Assembly: GCF_900188345.1 (NCBI RefSeq)
Contig: NZ_FZOD01000007.1
Coordinates: 208,116-272,115, forward strand
Length of the DNA: 64,000 bases
Direction of reading: 5' to 3'
From: Streptosporangium subroseum
GTDB lineage: Bacteria; Actinomycetota; Actinomycetes; Streptosporangiales; Streptosporangiaceae
Below are positions 24,541 to 33,425 of the stretch, piece by piece; position 1 is the stretch's first letter, and the number at the start of each line of letters is the position of its first letter. The notes beneath the pieces are model-generated. The model was given only the letters and a program-made list of their open reading frames with translations. It searched no databases and was not told the DNA's origin. The position numbers were made by a program, and so were the translations under genes.

Positions 24541-24567
24541 GCGCCCCGGCCATCCCGGCCGGGGCGC
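24541..24567. terminator. Bidirectional hairpin terminator
   Basis: A perfect 11-bp stem, GCGCCCCGGCC (24541-24551) with GGCCGGGGCGC (24557-24567), has a 5-nt loop and lies between the convergent toxin and DUF899 genes. Confidence 0.75.
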
Positions 24568-24583
24568 TCGCCGTGCGGTTCAC

Positions 24584-25213
24584 CTATCCGTACGTGGGGT
24601 GCTGCGGCCAGCCGGACGGGGAGTCCTCCCAGTCCTCCTGCCGGCCGTACGGGGTCAGGTCGAGGATGCTGTTGACGAAGACGAGCCGGTCCACGCCGCG
24701 GGAGGTGGTGCTGTACGTCCGGTAGACGTCCTCACCGTCGCGCAGGAACACGCTGAGCATGAAGCCGCTACCGGCGCCGCAGTCGTCCGCGAACGACGTG
24801 CCGTGCGACGACACGAACGGCATCGTCCATCCCATCCGCGCCTTGTACGCCTCGATCTGGGCGAGCGGCATGTTCGACACGGTCACCCAGGCGACCTCGC
24901 GCGCGGCCAGCCCGGCCAGCCCGGCCACGGGGACGCTGTTGGTGAAGTTGGTGCAGCCCGGGCAGTAGTCGTCGGGCCCCCTGTCCATGAACTGGTAGGC
25001 GACCAGCTGCCTCCGGCCCTCGAACAGGTCGAGCAGGGTCTTGGCGCCGGCCGGTGTGTCGAACTTGTACGCGTTGGCGAACTCGACCATCGGGAGCCGC
25101 CGCCGCTGCGCGGCGAGCGTGTCCTGAGCCCGAGTGACTTCCTTCTCGGCCTTGAGCAATTCGTCGCGGGCCTGTTGCCACTCCGCGGCTGAAACAATCT
25201 CTGGTTTCTCCAT
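24584..25213 (-). CDS. DUF899 thioredoxin-like protein
   Basis: A 209-aa DUF899-family protein: an N-terminal helical arm (EWQQARDELLKAEKEVTRAQDTLAAQRRRLPM), then a thioredoxin-like fold with DYCPGCTNFTNS carrying a C-x-x-C pair, and a C-terminal DRLVFVNSILDLTPYGRQ block. Family members are cytosolic and of uncertain redox function; many carry this CxxC. ATG 25213 was chosen because the family's EKPEIVSAAEW start follows immediately. The ribosome site GGAGG lies somewhat far upstream. It appears monocistronic. Confidence 0.85.
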   Translation of the reverse strand: MEKPEIVSAAEWQQARDELLKAEKEVTRAQDTLAAQRRRLPMVEFANAYKFDTPAGAKTLLDLFEGRRQLVAYQFMDRGPDDYCPGCTNFTNSVPVAGLAGLAAREVAWVTVSNMPLAQIEAYKARMGWTMPFVSSHGTSFADDCGAGSGFMLSVFLRDGEDVYRTYSTTSRGVDRLVFVNSILDLTPYGRQEDWEDSPSGWPQHPTYG

Positions 25214-25612
25214 TGACCAATTGTGCCTCCCTAGGCCGACAAAACGCGGAATGACACCCGCGACCTGCCGTAAAGCCAGTGGGCGTGTCGGTGAGATAGC
25301 CATCCGTGAAGGTATAAATAACTATCAAATGCAATGAAGTACGGCTTCAGGACTAATCGGTGGTTTGTTAAGGCAGGGCGTAGAGGTGGAGGGATCGTCC
25401 CACGGTTATGGCTTTGACCAGGACCTACGCCGCGGGCGGCGAAATTGGATAACCTGCCGTTCAGATTCGCCCGTTATGCGCCATTAATCGTGACCATGGA
25501 ACGTCCACGCCGCGATGTGTCCCGGCCGAAAGTCTCCGGTCACGCCCACGCTGACGTCGTGATGAGAGGGTCGCGAATCGCGGCAGAATGTGAGGAACGG
25601 CCGAACGGGACG
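25214..25612. other. Non-coding stretch of about 400 bp
   Basis: No convincing gene on either strand, RNA gene or repeat. It is noticeably less GC-rich than its surroundings around 25310-25370 and 25430-25500 and presumably carries the DUF899 promoter. I see no clear -10/-35 pair. Confidence 0.5.
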
Positions 25613-26191
25613 TCACACCGATCGATCGTTTTGGAACAGGGCCTGCCGCACTTCCATGAGGGCGAAGCCGAGCAGGTTCAGGCCGTTCCACCGCGCCGGA
25701 TCTTCGGCTCGCTCGTCGTCGGCCGCCAGGCCGATGCCCCAGATGCGGTCCACCGGGCTGGCCTCGACCAGCACCCGCTGCCCGGTGCCGAGCAGAAAAT
25801 CGCGCAGGTCGTCGTTCTGGCCGAATTTGGCGAGATTGCCCCGGACCACGAGGTCGAAGCGGGCGGCGGTCCAGACGCCGTCGTCAAAGCCGCGGACCCG
25901 GCGCCCCAGATCCTTGGCCTGCTGGGGATGGCCGGCGGCGACGATCTCCGCAGCGGTCTCCTCATCGCCGAACAGCCGGGCCTTCCCGGCCATCATGAAA
26001 TGCTCCGCCGTACGGTAGACGACCCCGTCCACGGTGAAGTCCGCCGGCCACCACTGCGACAGGCAGCCCGCCCCGACGCCTCCCGAACTCGGCGGCCGAT
26101 GCCCCCAGAACATCAGATATTTGATCCGTTCGCCCGCCTTGGCCACCCTGACCAGATCGGCCACCGCCCGCACGTTCGCCACTTCCGACAT
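25613..26191 (-). CDS. NADAR-family protein (YbiA-like N-glycosidase)
   Basis: The 192-aa NADAR-domain protein has YLMFWGHRPP near residue 30, a WWPADFTVDGVVYRTAEHFMMAGKARLFGD block with the family's Glu-His pair, and LLGTGQRVLVEASPVDRIWGIGL at the C-terminus. NADAR enzymes hydrolyse N-glycosidic bonds of riboflavin-pathway intermediates or ADP-ribose derivatives (for example removal of ADP-ribose from guanine). Two ATGs (26197, 26191) are possible; the second begins the family-like MSEV. No riboflavin or DarT-like gene is adjacent. Confidence 0.88.
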   Translation of the reverse strand: MSEVANVRAVADLVRVAKAGERIKYLMFWGHRPPSSGGVGAGCLSQWWPADFTVDGVVYRTAEHFMMAGKARLFGDEETAAEIVAAGHPQQAKDLGRRVRGFDDGVWTAARFDLVVRGNLAKFGQNDDLRDFLLGTGQRVLVEASPVDRIWGIGLAADDERAEDPARWNGLNLLGFALMEVRQALFQNDRSV

Positions 26192-26442
26192 ACGCATACG
26201 ATCCCAGACGGCAACCACGAGCGACCACCGAGATATCCGTGCCGCACGCGCCATTCGTGGTGCACTCGCCGTTCGTACCGCGCTCGCCGCGACACGCCTC
26301 GGACCCGCCCTCGCTCACCCGCTGAGCCCTGATCGACGAATCCACACGAGACCTCTGGCCCCATCGAGGGCTCCGGGGTGCGGTGTGAACGGCTGGGTCG
26401 GCCCCGGCGGATTTTTGAAGCGCCTGTGCGGCCGATGACGTG

Positions 26443-27210
26443 TCAGACCAGTTCGAGGCCGCCGTCGACGGTGAGGATCTGGCCGGTGAGCCACGTTGTG
26501 GCGGGGTCGGCGAGCCGGAGGATCCAGAGGGCCACCTCCTCGGGTCGGCCGCGCCGGCCGAGGGGGATGCGATCAGCTTCGTCCTGTTTGATCTTGTCGA
26601 CCAGGGAGTGCGAGAGGCCGGCGGCGGTCAGGGCCTCGCTCTCCGTGGGGCCGGGAGCCAGGCCGTTGACCCTGATGTGGTCGGGAGCGAGTTCCAGCGC
26701 CCAGCTGCGGGTGAGCTGTTCCAGTGCGCTTTTGGAGGCGGCGTAGTGGGCCGCGCCGGGCAGCGGCCGGTGACCGTAGGTGCTGGAGATGTTGACGATC
26801 GAACCGCGGGTGCGACGCAGGTGGGGCAGGGCCGCGGCGGCGAGCAGGCTGGGGGCGGTGACATTGAGGTCGAACAGGTCGGTGATACGCGCGGCGGTCG
26901 CTTCGGCCAGCGGCATCACCGCGGTGGCTCCGGCGTTGTTCACCAGCACGTCCACCCGGCCCCATCGGTCGACGGCCGCGTCGACGACCGCTCGCGGGGC
27001 GTGTTCGGCCCGGATGTCGGCGGCGAGCGTGGCGATGCCGGGATGCTCTCGGGCGGTCTCCTCCAGTGCGTCCTGGCGGCGGCCGACGCCCAGGACGTGT
27101 GCCCCGGCCTGGGCGAACGCGATCGTGGTGGCGCGCCCGATTCCAGAACCCGCTCCGGTGACGATCACCACCCGGTCTGCGAGGTGGTGGGTGCCCTGTC
27201 GCTCGTTCAT
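26443..27210 (-). CDS. Short-chain dehydrogenase/reductase
   Basis: The 255-aa classical SDR has the cofactor motif VTGAGSGIGRA, the NNAG strand, catalytic Ser in NISSTYGH and the Y-x-x-x-K pair in YAASKSALEQL, with a C-terminal TGQILTVDGGLEL typical of FabG-like enzymes. It is a cytosolic NAD(P)-dependent oxidoreductase of unknown substrate. The ATG at 27210 has GGGA 6 nt upstream; the one four codons earlier is less well placed. It is divergent from the DUF2809 gene across a 25-bp palindrome that may be its operator. Confidence 0.88.
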   Translation of the reverse strand: MNERQGTHHLADRVVIVTGAGSGIGRATTIAFAQAGAHVLGVGRRQDALEETAREHPGIATLAADIRAEHAPRAVVDAAVDRWGRVDVLVNNAGATAVMPLAEATAARITDLFDLNVTAPSLLAAAALPHLRRTRGSIVNISSTYGHRPLPGAAHYAASKSALEQLTRSWALELAPDHIRVNGLAPGPTESEALTAAGLSHSLVDKIKQDEADRIPLGRRGRPEEVALWILRLADPATTWLTGQILTVDGGLELV

Positions 27211-27224
27211 TGCACATCCCATTC

Positions 27225-27249
27225 GTTCGATGTTCGCGAAATATCGAAC
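27225..27249. promoter_or_regulatory. 25-bp palindromic operator candidate between divergent genes
   Basis: GTTCGAT (27225-27231) is mirrored by ATCGAAC (27243-27249), and the centre contains the self-complementary TTCGCGAA (27233-27240). It lies 15 nt upstream of the SDR start and upstream of the DUF2809 gene. It looks like a dimeric repressor site, but no regulator gene is adjacent. Confidence 0.45.
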
Positions 27250-27302
27250 AACTTATCACCGTCGGCGGCGCGGCCGGAGCGTGCGGTCGTTATCGTGTGC
27301 GG

Positions 27303-27722
27303 GTGTCCTCCGCTCTCCGCACCCGCCTGCTCGCCGTACTCGCGGCGGTCGCGACCGTCGTGGCCGGATTGTCCGTCCGCGCGCTGACGGACGGCTGGTT
27401 CGGCAAGTACGCCGGTGACGCCCTCTACACCGTGCTCGTGTACGCGCTGATCGTGCTGGTATGGCCCCGCGTCTCGCCGGTCCGGGCCGCGGCCGGCGCG
27501 CTGGCGTTCAGCTGGGTGATCGAGTTCGCCCAGCTGACCTCCATACCGGCCGCCCTCTCAGAGGTCAGCGTGGCGGCCAGACTGGTGCTGGGCAGCACCT
27601 TCGGCGCCGCCGACCTCGTGGCGTACGCCGTCGGGGCCGTCCTCACGGCGGCGGCGCACACCCTCCTCCGACGTATCCGCTCCGCAGAGGAAGGCCGCGG
27701 TCAGCGAGGTTCGGCCGCTTGA
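27303..27722 (+). CDS. DUF2809 membrane protein
   Basis: A 139-aa protein with four hydrophobic segments in the DUF2809 order: a first helix RLLAVLAAVATVVAGLSVRAL, then GKYAGDALYTVLVYALIVLVWP, SWVIEFAQLTSIPA and LVAYAVGAVLTAAAHTLL. The F-x-x-x-Y-x-G-D-x-L-Y and E-x-x-Q motifs are characteristic. The function is unknown; members are small inner-membrane proteins. The GTG at 27303 was chosen over longer frames because the homologous region begins there. Its 3' end overlaps the convergent Imm49 gene by 22 nt. Confidence 0.75.
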   Translation: MSSALRTRLLAVLAAVATVVAGLSVRALTDGWFGKYAGDALYTVLVYALIVLVWPRVSPVRAAAGALAFSWVIEFAQLTSIPAALSEVSVAARLVLGSTFGAADLVAYAVGAVLTAAAHTLLRRIRSAEEGRGQRGSAA

Positions 27723-29257
27723 AGGAGACGGGGTGGCAGGTAGGGGGAGACGACCCGGATGTTCCAGCCCCGGCGGCGAGCGTGGCAGGTCAGGGCCAGG
27801 ATGTCGAGGTTGATCGCGGCGTCGGGATCGTCCGCGCGGTCGGCGACCGCGTAGTGGTCGCGGTGCGCTTCGAGGGCGTCGAGGAGAGCCAGATTGAAGC
27901 TCTCCTCATCGCCCTCGACCAGTTGGGAGAACAGAACGGCCGGCGGGGGGAAGAAGCCCCAGGTCCTGGCCTTTTCGCAGTCGCGGACGGCTCGGTCCGT
28001 GACGGATTCGGGGGCCGCGCCTCGCAGGTAATCGTGGAGGGCCTCGCGGTATGAGGCGAAGGCGGAGCCGTCTTTTTCGAGGGCGGTGGAGCCTGCGAGG
28101 ACAAGCGGGGCCAGGTCCTCACGGGTGCCGGTGATCAGGGCGAGGTTCGTGGCGGTGTGCCAGTTGCCGGGCCCGGCGTCATCCCCCTGGTAGGCGGGGT
28201 AGGTGAGTGCGCGGCCGTCGATCGTCACGTCGGCGTCGGTGCCGGGCTCGGCGAGGACGGTACGGAAGAGCGCGGCACCCAGCTGGGAGGCGAGGCGCAG
28301 GTTCCCCACCTGCGGGTCCGTGACATCGGCGGACAGCGAGGCACGGGATTTGAAGAGGTTCTCCTGGTAGTTCACGGCGCTCGACAGTTTCCAGACCTTC
28401 AGCGGCTCTCCGGCCACCGGCGTGAAGGCCTCCCTGGTGTGCTGCTCGACCAGGGCCACGCCCTCCGGGTTCAGGGACCGGGGATTGCCGGGCCGCTCGA
28501 ACACCACGGGCCCGGCGGCCAGTTCGGCGACCGCTTCCGGACGCCTGTTGCGTCCGTACTCCTGGACCCGCGGCCCCGCGGACTCGAATCCGGTCACCAA
28601 CGCACGGGGGAGATAACCGGTGTCGACCGGCGTCCGCCAGCCCTCACGGCGGTAGGCGAGAGCGGCCAGGGCGAGCGCGGCGTCGAGCGCGGCGAGCTTC
28701 TGCTCCCCGGACGGCGGGTAGTCCGCGTCGTCCCCCGTGTCCCCGAGGACGTACGCCATCAGGCCGTTGATGAGCTCGACGGCGGGACGCCCGGCCCCGC
28801 CCTCCTGGGGCGTCTTGCGGGCGAAGTGGAAGGCCTCCCCGTGCCATTGGGCCTTGCCGGACAGAACCGCCAGGCAGAAGGCGTCGAGCCACTGGTCCGC
28901 GGTGACGGACTCCCGCCCGCCCTCGGCCCCGGACTCGTAGCCCATCCCGAAGTTCACGTAGTTGAGAAAGACGTTGAAGTCGTTGTGCGGGTAGTACGCG
29001 GCGTACGCCACGGCACCCGCGGCGGCCTCCGTGGCGTCCTCGAGGACCGCCTTGGCCTCGGGGATGTCGAGGTCGGGCGTCTCGACGGAGAGCGCACACA
29101 GATGGTCCAGGAACTCCTCCGAGAGCAGCCACCACTCGTAGGTGGTTATCGGGCCGGCCTTCGACATGGAGCGGACCTGCGAACCTATCCTGTTGGTGAA
29201 ATCCTCGCGGGCCGCCGCGACCACTGCCTCGCCTACCCGATGACGCTCTATCCGCAC
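27701..29257 (-). CDS. Immunity protein Imm49 family
   Basis: The 518-aa protein matches the Imm49 family of actinomycetes: VRIERHRVGE start, EFLDHLCALSVETPDL, AAYYPHNDFNVFLNYVNFGMGY and WLDAFCLAVLSGKAQWHGEAFHFAR in the N-terminal third, and an ...HYAVADRADDPDAAINLDILALTCHARRRGW block at the end. Imm49 proteins are predicted immunity factors for polymorphic toxins, though many are orphans. No toxin, WXG100 or secretion gene lies nearby, so partner and mechanism are unknown. The GTG at 29257 has GGGAG 7 nt upstream. Confidence 0.8.
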   Translation of the reverse strand: MRIERHRVGEAVVAAAREDFTNRIGSQVRSMSKAGPITTYEWWLLSEEFLDHLCALSVETPDLDIPEAKAVLEDATEAAAGAVAYAAYYPHNDFNVFLNYVNFGMGYESGAEGGRESVTADQWLDAFCLAVLSGKAQWHGEAFHFARKTPQEGGAGRPAVELINGLMAYVLGDTGDDADYPPSGEQKLAALDAALALAALAYRREGWRTPVDTGYLPRALVTGFESAGPRVQEYGRNRRPEAVAELAAGPVVFERPGNPRSLNPEGVALVEQHTREAFTPVAGEPLKVWKLSSAVNYQENLFKSRASLSADVTDPQVGNLRLASQLGAALFRTVLAEPGTDADVTIDGRALTYPAYQGDDAGPGNWHTATNLALITGTREDLAPLVLAGSTALEKDGSAFASYREALHDYLRGAAPESVTDRAVRDCEKARTWGFFPPPAVLFSQLVEGDEESFNLALLDALEAHRDHYAVADRADDPDAAINLDILALTCHARRRGWNIRVVSPYLPPRLLQAAEPR

Positions 29258-29421
29258 TGTCCCGCTCCCCGTATCCGCGTTGTGGCCCCAGCCTAGGAGG
29301 ATCATTCCGAATGCTGATGGTGTGCCGGGAAATGCGAATTATTCATGATCGATCTGTGACAAGTGACCCGGGCGCCCCTCTCGCCAGAAGGAGAGAAGAT
29401 CAAGCCGTATGATTTTCAGAC

Positions 29422-30231
29422 ATGCCTGAAGGACACACGATTCACCGCCTGGCCGGGGAGCACCGAAAGGCGTTCGTCGGCACCGTGGTGCACGCCGAGA
29501 GCCCTCAGGGGAGGTTCGCCGCCGGGGCCCTGCAGATCGACGGGCGGGTGCTCACCGAGGCGGACGCCCATGGCAAGCACCTGCTGCTGGGCTTCGACGA
29601 CGAGCGGTGGCTCCACGTACACCTGGGCATCTACGGCAAATACGCCTTCGGTTCGGTGCCGGCGCCCCCGCCGATAGGCATGGTGCGGCTGCGCCTCCGC
29701 AACACGCAGAAGTACGCCGACCTGCGCGGGCCCAACACCTGCGAGCTGCTGGACCCGTCCGAGAAGAAGACGCTGCACGCCAGGCTCGGGCCCGACCCGC
29801 TGCGCGCGGACGCCGACCCGGAGGTCGCCTGGCGGCGGATCAGCCGCAGCCGCACCTCCATCGGGGTCCTGCTGATGGACCAGACGGTCGTCGCGGGCGT
29901 GGGAAACATCTACCGGGCCGAGGCGCTGTTCCGGCAGGGTGTCGACCCGTCGCGTCCCGGCCGTGAGCTCACCCATGAGCGGTGGACGGCGATCTGGGCG
30001 GACCTGGTGTTCCTGATGGCCGAGGGCGTGCGGGTGGGCCACATCGACACGGTCAGGCCCGAGCACACACCGGAGGCGATGGGCCGCCCGCCCCGCGTCG
30101 ACGGCCACGGCGGCGAGGTCTACGTCTACCGGCGCTCGAACCTGCCCTGTTTCCTCTGCGGCACCGAGGTCCGCACCGAGGTGCTCTCCGGCCGCAACCT
30201 CTTCTGGTGCCCCACCTGCCAGGGCACCTGA
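29422..30231 (+). CDS. Fpg/Nei-family DNA glycosylase (endonuclease VIII-like)
   Basis: The 269-aa enzyme has N-terminal PEGHTIHRLA (catalytic Pro1 after Met removal and Glu2), an H2TH region containing VAGVGNIYRAEALF (about 155-168), and a C-terminal zinc finger C-x2-C ... C-x2-C (CFLCGTEV...FWCPTCQGT) with the conserved Arg in RRSNLPC. It excises oxidised bases and nicks the abasic site (AP lyase) in base-excision repair. The PEGHT start marks the Nei rather than the Fpg (PELPE) branch. The gene stands alone. Confidence 0.93.
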   Translation: MPEGHTIHRLAGEHRKAFVGTVVHAESPQGRFAAGALQIDGRVLTEADAHGKHLLLGFDDERWLHVHLGIYGKYAFGSVPAPPPIGMVRLRLRNTQKYADLRGPNTCELLDPSEKKTLHARLGPDPLRADADPEVAWRRISRSRTSIGVLLMDQTVVAGVGNIYRAEALFRQGVDPSRPGRELTHERWTAIWADLVFLMAEGVRVGHIDTVRPEHTPEAMGRPPRVDGHGGEVYVYRRSNLPCFLCGTEVRTEVLSGRNLFWCPTCQGT

Positions 30232-30238
30232 TCACCAC

Positions 30239-30348
30239 GACCGTACGGCACCGCCCTGACCGGCCGGGTCCGGCACCACTGTGACCGCCGCGACCGTACG
30301 GCCATCCGGCGCCGCCCTGGCCGGGTCCGGCACCGTCGTGACCGCCGC
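30239..30348. repeat. 53/57-bp direct repeat after the glycosylase gene
   Basis: GACCGTACGGC...GTGACCGCCGC occurs at 30239-30291 and again at 30292-30348 with a 4-bp insertion; a third fragment begins at 30349. It fills the gap between convergent genes. Confidence 0.8.
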
Positions 30349-30401
30349 GACCGGCCCCTCCTCGTCGTGCGATCAGTCCTGGTCGCGGGACCGGACCCCG
30401 A

Positions 30402-31274
30402 TCACAGCAGCCGCAGGACGGCCTCGATCGAGGCGCTGCCCGCGGGGACGAGCGGAAGTCTGACCGAGGCCGTGGGAATGCGGCCCTGGGAGTGCAGCAC
30501 CCCCTTGAGCACGGTGGGATTGGGCTCGGCGAACACGCTCGCCGACAGGGCGGAGAGACGGTGGCCCAGAACACGGGCGCGTTCGGCGTCACCCGATCGC
30601 CAGGCCTGCTCCAGCTCGACGAATCGCGCGGTGTGCAGGTGGGCGGAGGCGAGGATGCCGCCCGAGGCGCCGAGGGCGAGCAGGGCGGAGAAGAAGGGGT
30701 CGTCCCCGGCCAGCACCTCGAAGTCCGAGGGAAGGTCGGCCAGCAGCATGACGGTGTCCAGGTCTACGCCACCGACCGCGTGCTTGACCCCGGTCACCAT
30801 GGGCAGCTCCCCCAGCCGCCGCAGCGTGGCCACACCCACGGACTGCCCCGTCCGGTAGGGGATGTTGTAGATCACCAGCGGCACCGGGGTCCGCTCCACC
30901 AGGGCGGTGAAATGGGCGAACACCCCGGCCTCGGATGGGCGGACGAAGGACGGCACGGTGACCAGCGCGGCCGTCACCTCCGGCCATGCCTTCAGCGCGA
31001 CCAGCGCCTCGGCCGTGCTCCGGGTGTCGGCGGATCCGGCGCCCACCATCAGCGGCGCGTGCCGCTCCCGGCACACCCGCGCGCACGTCTCCAGGACCGC
31101 CCGCCGCTCCTCCTCGGAGAGCATCGCCACCTCGGCGGTGGTGCCGAGCGCGACCAACCCGGCCGCGCCCTCGTCGAGCACGGCGTGCGCGAGGCCTTCG
31201 AGCGCCTCCACGGCGAGCTCGCCGTTCTCGGCGAACGGAGTGATCAGAGGAATGTGAACACCGCGAAGAGTCAT
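30402..31274 (-). CDS. DapA-like dihydrodipicolinate synthase-family aldolase/lyase
   Basis: The 290-aa TIM-barrel protein of the DHDPS/NAL superfamily has the GTTAE substrate loop (about 43-47), a Tyr in YNIPYRTGQ and the Schiff-base Lys in VTGVKHAVG (about residue 160). Because it is divergent from a LysR gene rather than placed with other lysine genes, it may be a catabolic pyruvate-dependent aldolase rather than the housekeeping DapA; sequence alone does not decide. ATG 31274 lies 70 nt from the LysR start. Confidence 0.85.
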   Translation of the reverse strand: MTLRGVHIPLITPFAENGELAVEALEGLAHAVLDEGAAGLVALGTTAEVAMLSEEERRAVLETCARVCRERHAPLMVGAGSADTRSTAEALVALKAWPEVTAALVTVPSFVRPSEAGVFAHFTALVERTPVPLVIYNIPYRTGQSVGVATLRRLGELPMVTGVKHAVGGVDLDTVMLLADLPSDFEVLAGDDPFFSALLALGASGGILASAHLHTARFVELEQAWRSGDAERARVLGHRLSALSASVFAEPNPTVLKGVLHSQGRIPTASVRLPLVPAGSASIEAVLRLL

Positions 31275-31344
31275 GACACCAGCCTCGCCCCCTCAACCGT
31301 GCAGGTCCAGTTCGTGTTTCTTCCAAAAACGTTAAGCTGAAGTG

Positions 31345-32400
31345 ATGCTCGACATACGGCGCCTCCGCCTGCTCCGCGAACTCTCCCTCCGGGGCACGAT
31401 CACGGCGGTCGCCGAGGCCCTGGCCTTCACTCCCTCGGCCGTCTCCCAGCAGCTCTCGGTCCTGGAGCGGGAGGCCGGAGTGGCGCTGCTGGAGCGGACC
31501 GGGCGCCGGGTGGTGCTCACCGCGGCGGGGATCGCGCTGGTGGGGCACGCGGAGGCCGTGCTGGAGCGGCTGGAGCGGGCCTCGGCCGAGCTCGCCGCCG
31601 CGCGTACCGGCCTCACCGGAACGATCAGGATCGGGGCCTTTCCCACCGCCACCCGCGCGATCCTGCCCGCCGCCTTCGCCACCCTCGCCCGGGAGCACCC
31701 CGGGCTGGAGCCGATGGTGGACGAGATCGACCCCGCCGAGGTGGCCCCCCGCCTGCGCGCGGGTGATCTGGACGTCGCGCTCATCCACGAGTACGACTTC
31801 GTGCCCGCTCCCCCGGACCTCGCCCTGGACACCGAGGACCTGCTGGAAGAACCCATGTATCTGGCCTCGCTGGAAGAGCCCACGCAGCCTGGCCCGAAGG
31901 GCTCGCTGAATCCCGGGAAAGGGTCCACGCGTCCAGCCTCCGTAGGCTCGCTCGCGGAGCCCGCGGATCCGAGCTCCAAAAAAGAGCCCATGGGTCCGGG
32001 TTCGCAGAGCGCCGGCGACCCACTGGCACGGCGGCGCGACGACCCCTGGATCGCCTCCACCCCCGGCACGCTCTGCCACACGATGACCGTGCGAGCCTGC
32101 CAGGCCGCCGGGTTCGCCCCGAGGATCCGCCACCACATCGACGACTTCACCACCGTGCTGGCGATGGTCGCGGCGGGCCAGGGCGTCGCGCTCGTGCCGG
32201 AGCTCGGCGCGGCCGATCCGCCCGGCGGCGTACGGCTCACCGAGCTGCCCATGCGCCGCCGCACCCGGATCGCCTTCAGGCGGGGGGCCGGGACCCACCC
32301 CGCCATCGCCACCCTCATCGCCGCGCTGCGCTCCTCGATCCCCGTCGACCATCCCGAATCCCCGGCGGAAGCGCCGGGGACCGCCTCACATCAGGGCTGA
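31345..32400 (+). CDS. LysR-family transcriptional regulator
   Basis: The 351-aa LTTR has an N-terminal winged helix (about 1-60; LRELSLRGTITAVAEALAFTPSAVSQQLSVLEREAG) and a LysR substrate-binding domain. A low-complexity segment of about 60 residues (about 172-230, Pro/Ser/Gly-rich with repeated GSL and EP elements) interrupts the effector domain. It is encoded by degenerate repeats and makes the protein longer than the usual ~300 aa. ATG 31345 directly follows an in-frame GTG; both are weakly served by GCTGAAG. Divergent orientation implies control of the DapA-like gene. Confidence 0.88.
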   Translation: MLDIRRLRLLRELSLRGTITAVAEALAFTPSAVSQQLSVLEREAGVALLERTGRRVVLTAAGIALVGHAEAVLERLERASAELAAARTGLTGTIRIGAFPTATRAILPAAFATLAREHPGLEPMVDEIDPAEVAPRLRAGDLDVALIHEYDFVPAPPDLALDTEDLLEEPMYLASLEEPTQPGPKGSLNPGKGSTRPASVGSLAEPADPSSKKEPMGPGSQSAGDPLARRRDDPWIASTPGTLCHTMTVRACQAAGFAPRIRHHIDDFTTVLAMVAAGQGVALVPELGAADPPGGVRLTELPMRRRTRIAFRRGAGTHPAIATLIAALRSSIPVDHPESPAEAPGTASHQG

Positions 32401-32434
32401 GGGAGCCGTCTCACGTCGAGATGAGCGGAGAGTC

Positions 32435-33289
32435 TCACATCAAGGTGCGGGCGCTCCAGAGCTCGGGGAAGATCTCGCGCTGCATGCTCCGCTCCAGCCA
32501 GCTCAGGCCGCTCGACCCGCCGGAACCCGGCTTGGCGCCCATCGAGCGGCGTACGGCCATCAGGTGGCGGTAGCGCCAGTCGGAGAACTGCTCGGCCAGG
32601 TCGATCAGCGTCTCGGCCAGCGGCGCGAGCGGCCCGCCGTACACCTTGGCCCAGACCGCCTCGACCTCCGGGCTGGGCTTGTACTCGGCGGCGAGGTCGC
32701 GCTCCAGCACCGCGCGAGGGATCGCGTAGCCGGACCGGGCGAGCATGGCCAGCACCGAGTCGTAGAGGCTCGGCCGGTTCAGCGCCTCCACGAGCTCCTC
32801 GTACGCCTCGGGGTTGCGGCGATGCGGGCGGATGAGCGCCTCTGACTTGCTGCCGAGCAGGAACTCCACGTGACGGTAGAGCGCCGACTGGAAGCCCGAC
32901 CCCTCACCCAGGGCGTCCCTGAAGGAGTTGAACTGCGCCGGGGTCAGCCAGCTCAGCGCCGCCCACGCGGCGTTGAGCGCCTCGAAGTGCCGGACCGTTC
33001 GTTTGATCGTGAGGGTCGCGGCGGCGATGTCGTCATCGTCGAGCTGCCGCTGGGCGAGCCGCCACTCCGTGCGGAGCAGGCCGAAGTAGAGCTCCATCAC
33101 CTGGGTGGTGACCAGGAAGGCGAGCTCTTCCGGGGCGTCGGTGAGGGTGTGCTGCAGCCCGTGCAGGGCGGCGGTGCCGACATAGTCGTCGTACGGCGTG
33201 CCCTCTTCGAATCCGAGCGTGGGCAGTCCCTCGTTGGCCACGGCCCGCGTCTTCCGGTCCTGCTCGCTGAGCTGCCTGATGCTGGTCAT
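32435..33289 (-). CDS. kynA: Tryptophan 2,3-dioxygenase
   Basis: The 284-aa heme dioxygenase carries family blocks YDDYVGTAALHGLQHTL (substrate-pocket His), FLVTTQVMELYF, FNSFRDALGEGSGFQSALYRHVEFLLG and WRYRHLMAVRR, whose His is the heme ligand. It opens the indole ring of L-tryptophan to N-formylkynurenine, the first step of the kynurenine route, in the cytosol. Kynureninase and formamidase genes are not adjacent, although a hydrolase elsewhere in the window (40182) could in principle act as formamidase. It is divergent from an Lrp-type regulator. Confidence 0.93.
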   Translation of the reverse strand: MTSIRQLSEQDRKTRAVANEGLPTLGFEEGTPYDDYVGTAALHGLQHTLTDAPEELAFLVTTQVMELYFGLLRTEWRLAQRQLDDDDIAAATLTIKRTVRHFEALNAAWAALSWLTPAQFNSFRDALGEGSGFQSALYRHVEFLLGSKSEALIRPHRRNPEAYEELVEALNRPSLYDSVLAMLARSGYAIPRAVLERDLAAEYKPSPEVEAVWAKVYGGPLAPLAETLIDLAEQFSDWRYRHLMAVRRSMGAKPGSGGSSGLSWLERSMQREIFPELWSARTLM

Positions 33290-33425
33290 TGATATTCCTC
33301 CGCTTGACTCCCTTCCATGGTGGTGCGTTTAGGTCGGTACGGAAATACCATAAGGAAGGTGGTTATCGGCTCTGTCCTTCAGAACGGAAAGCACTAATGC
33401 CAATCGAGTTATGACATAACGGAGT

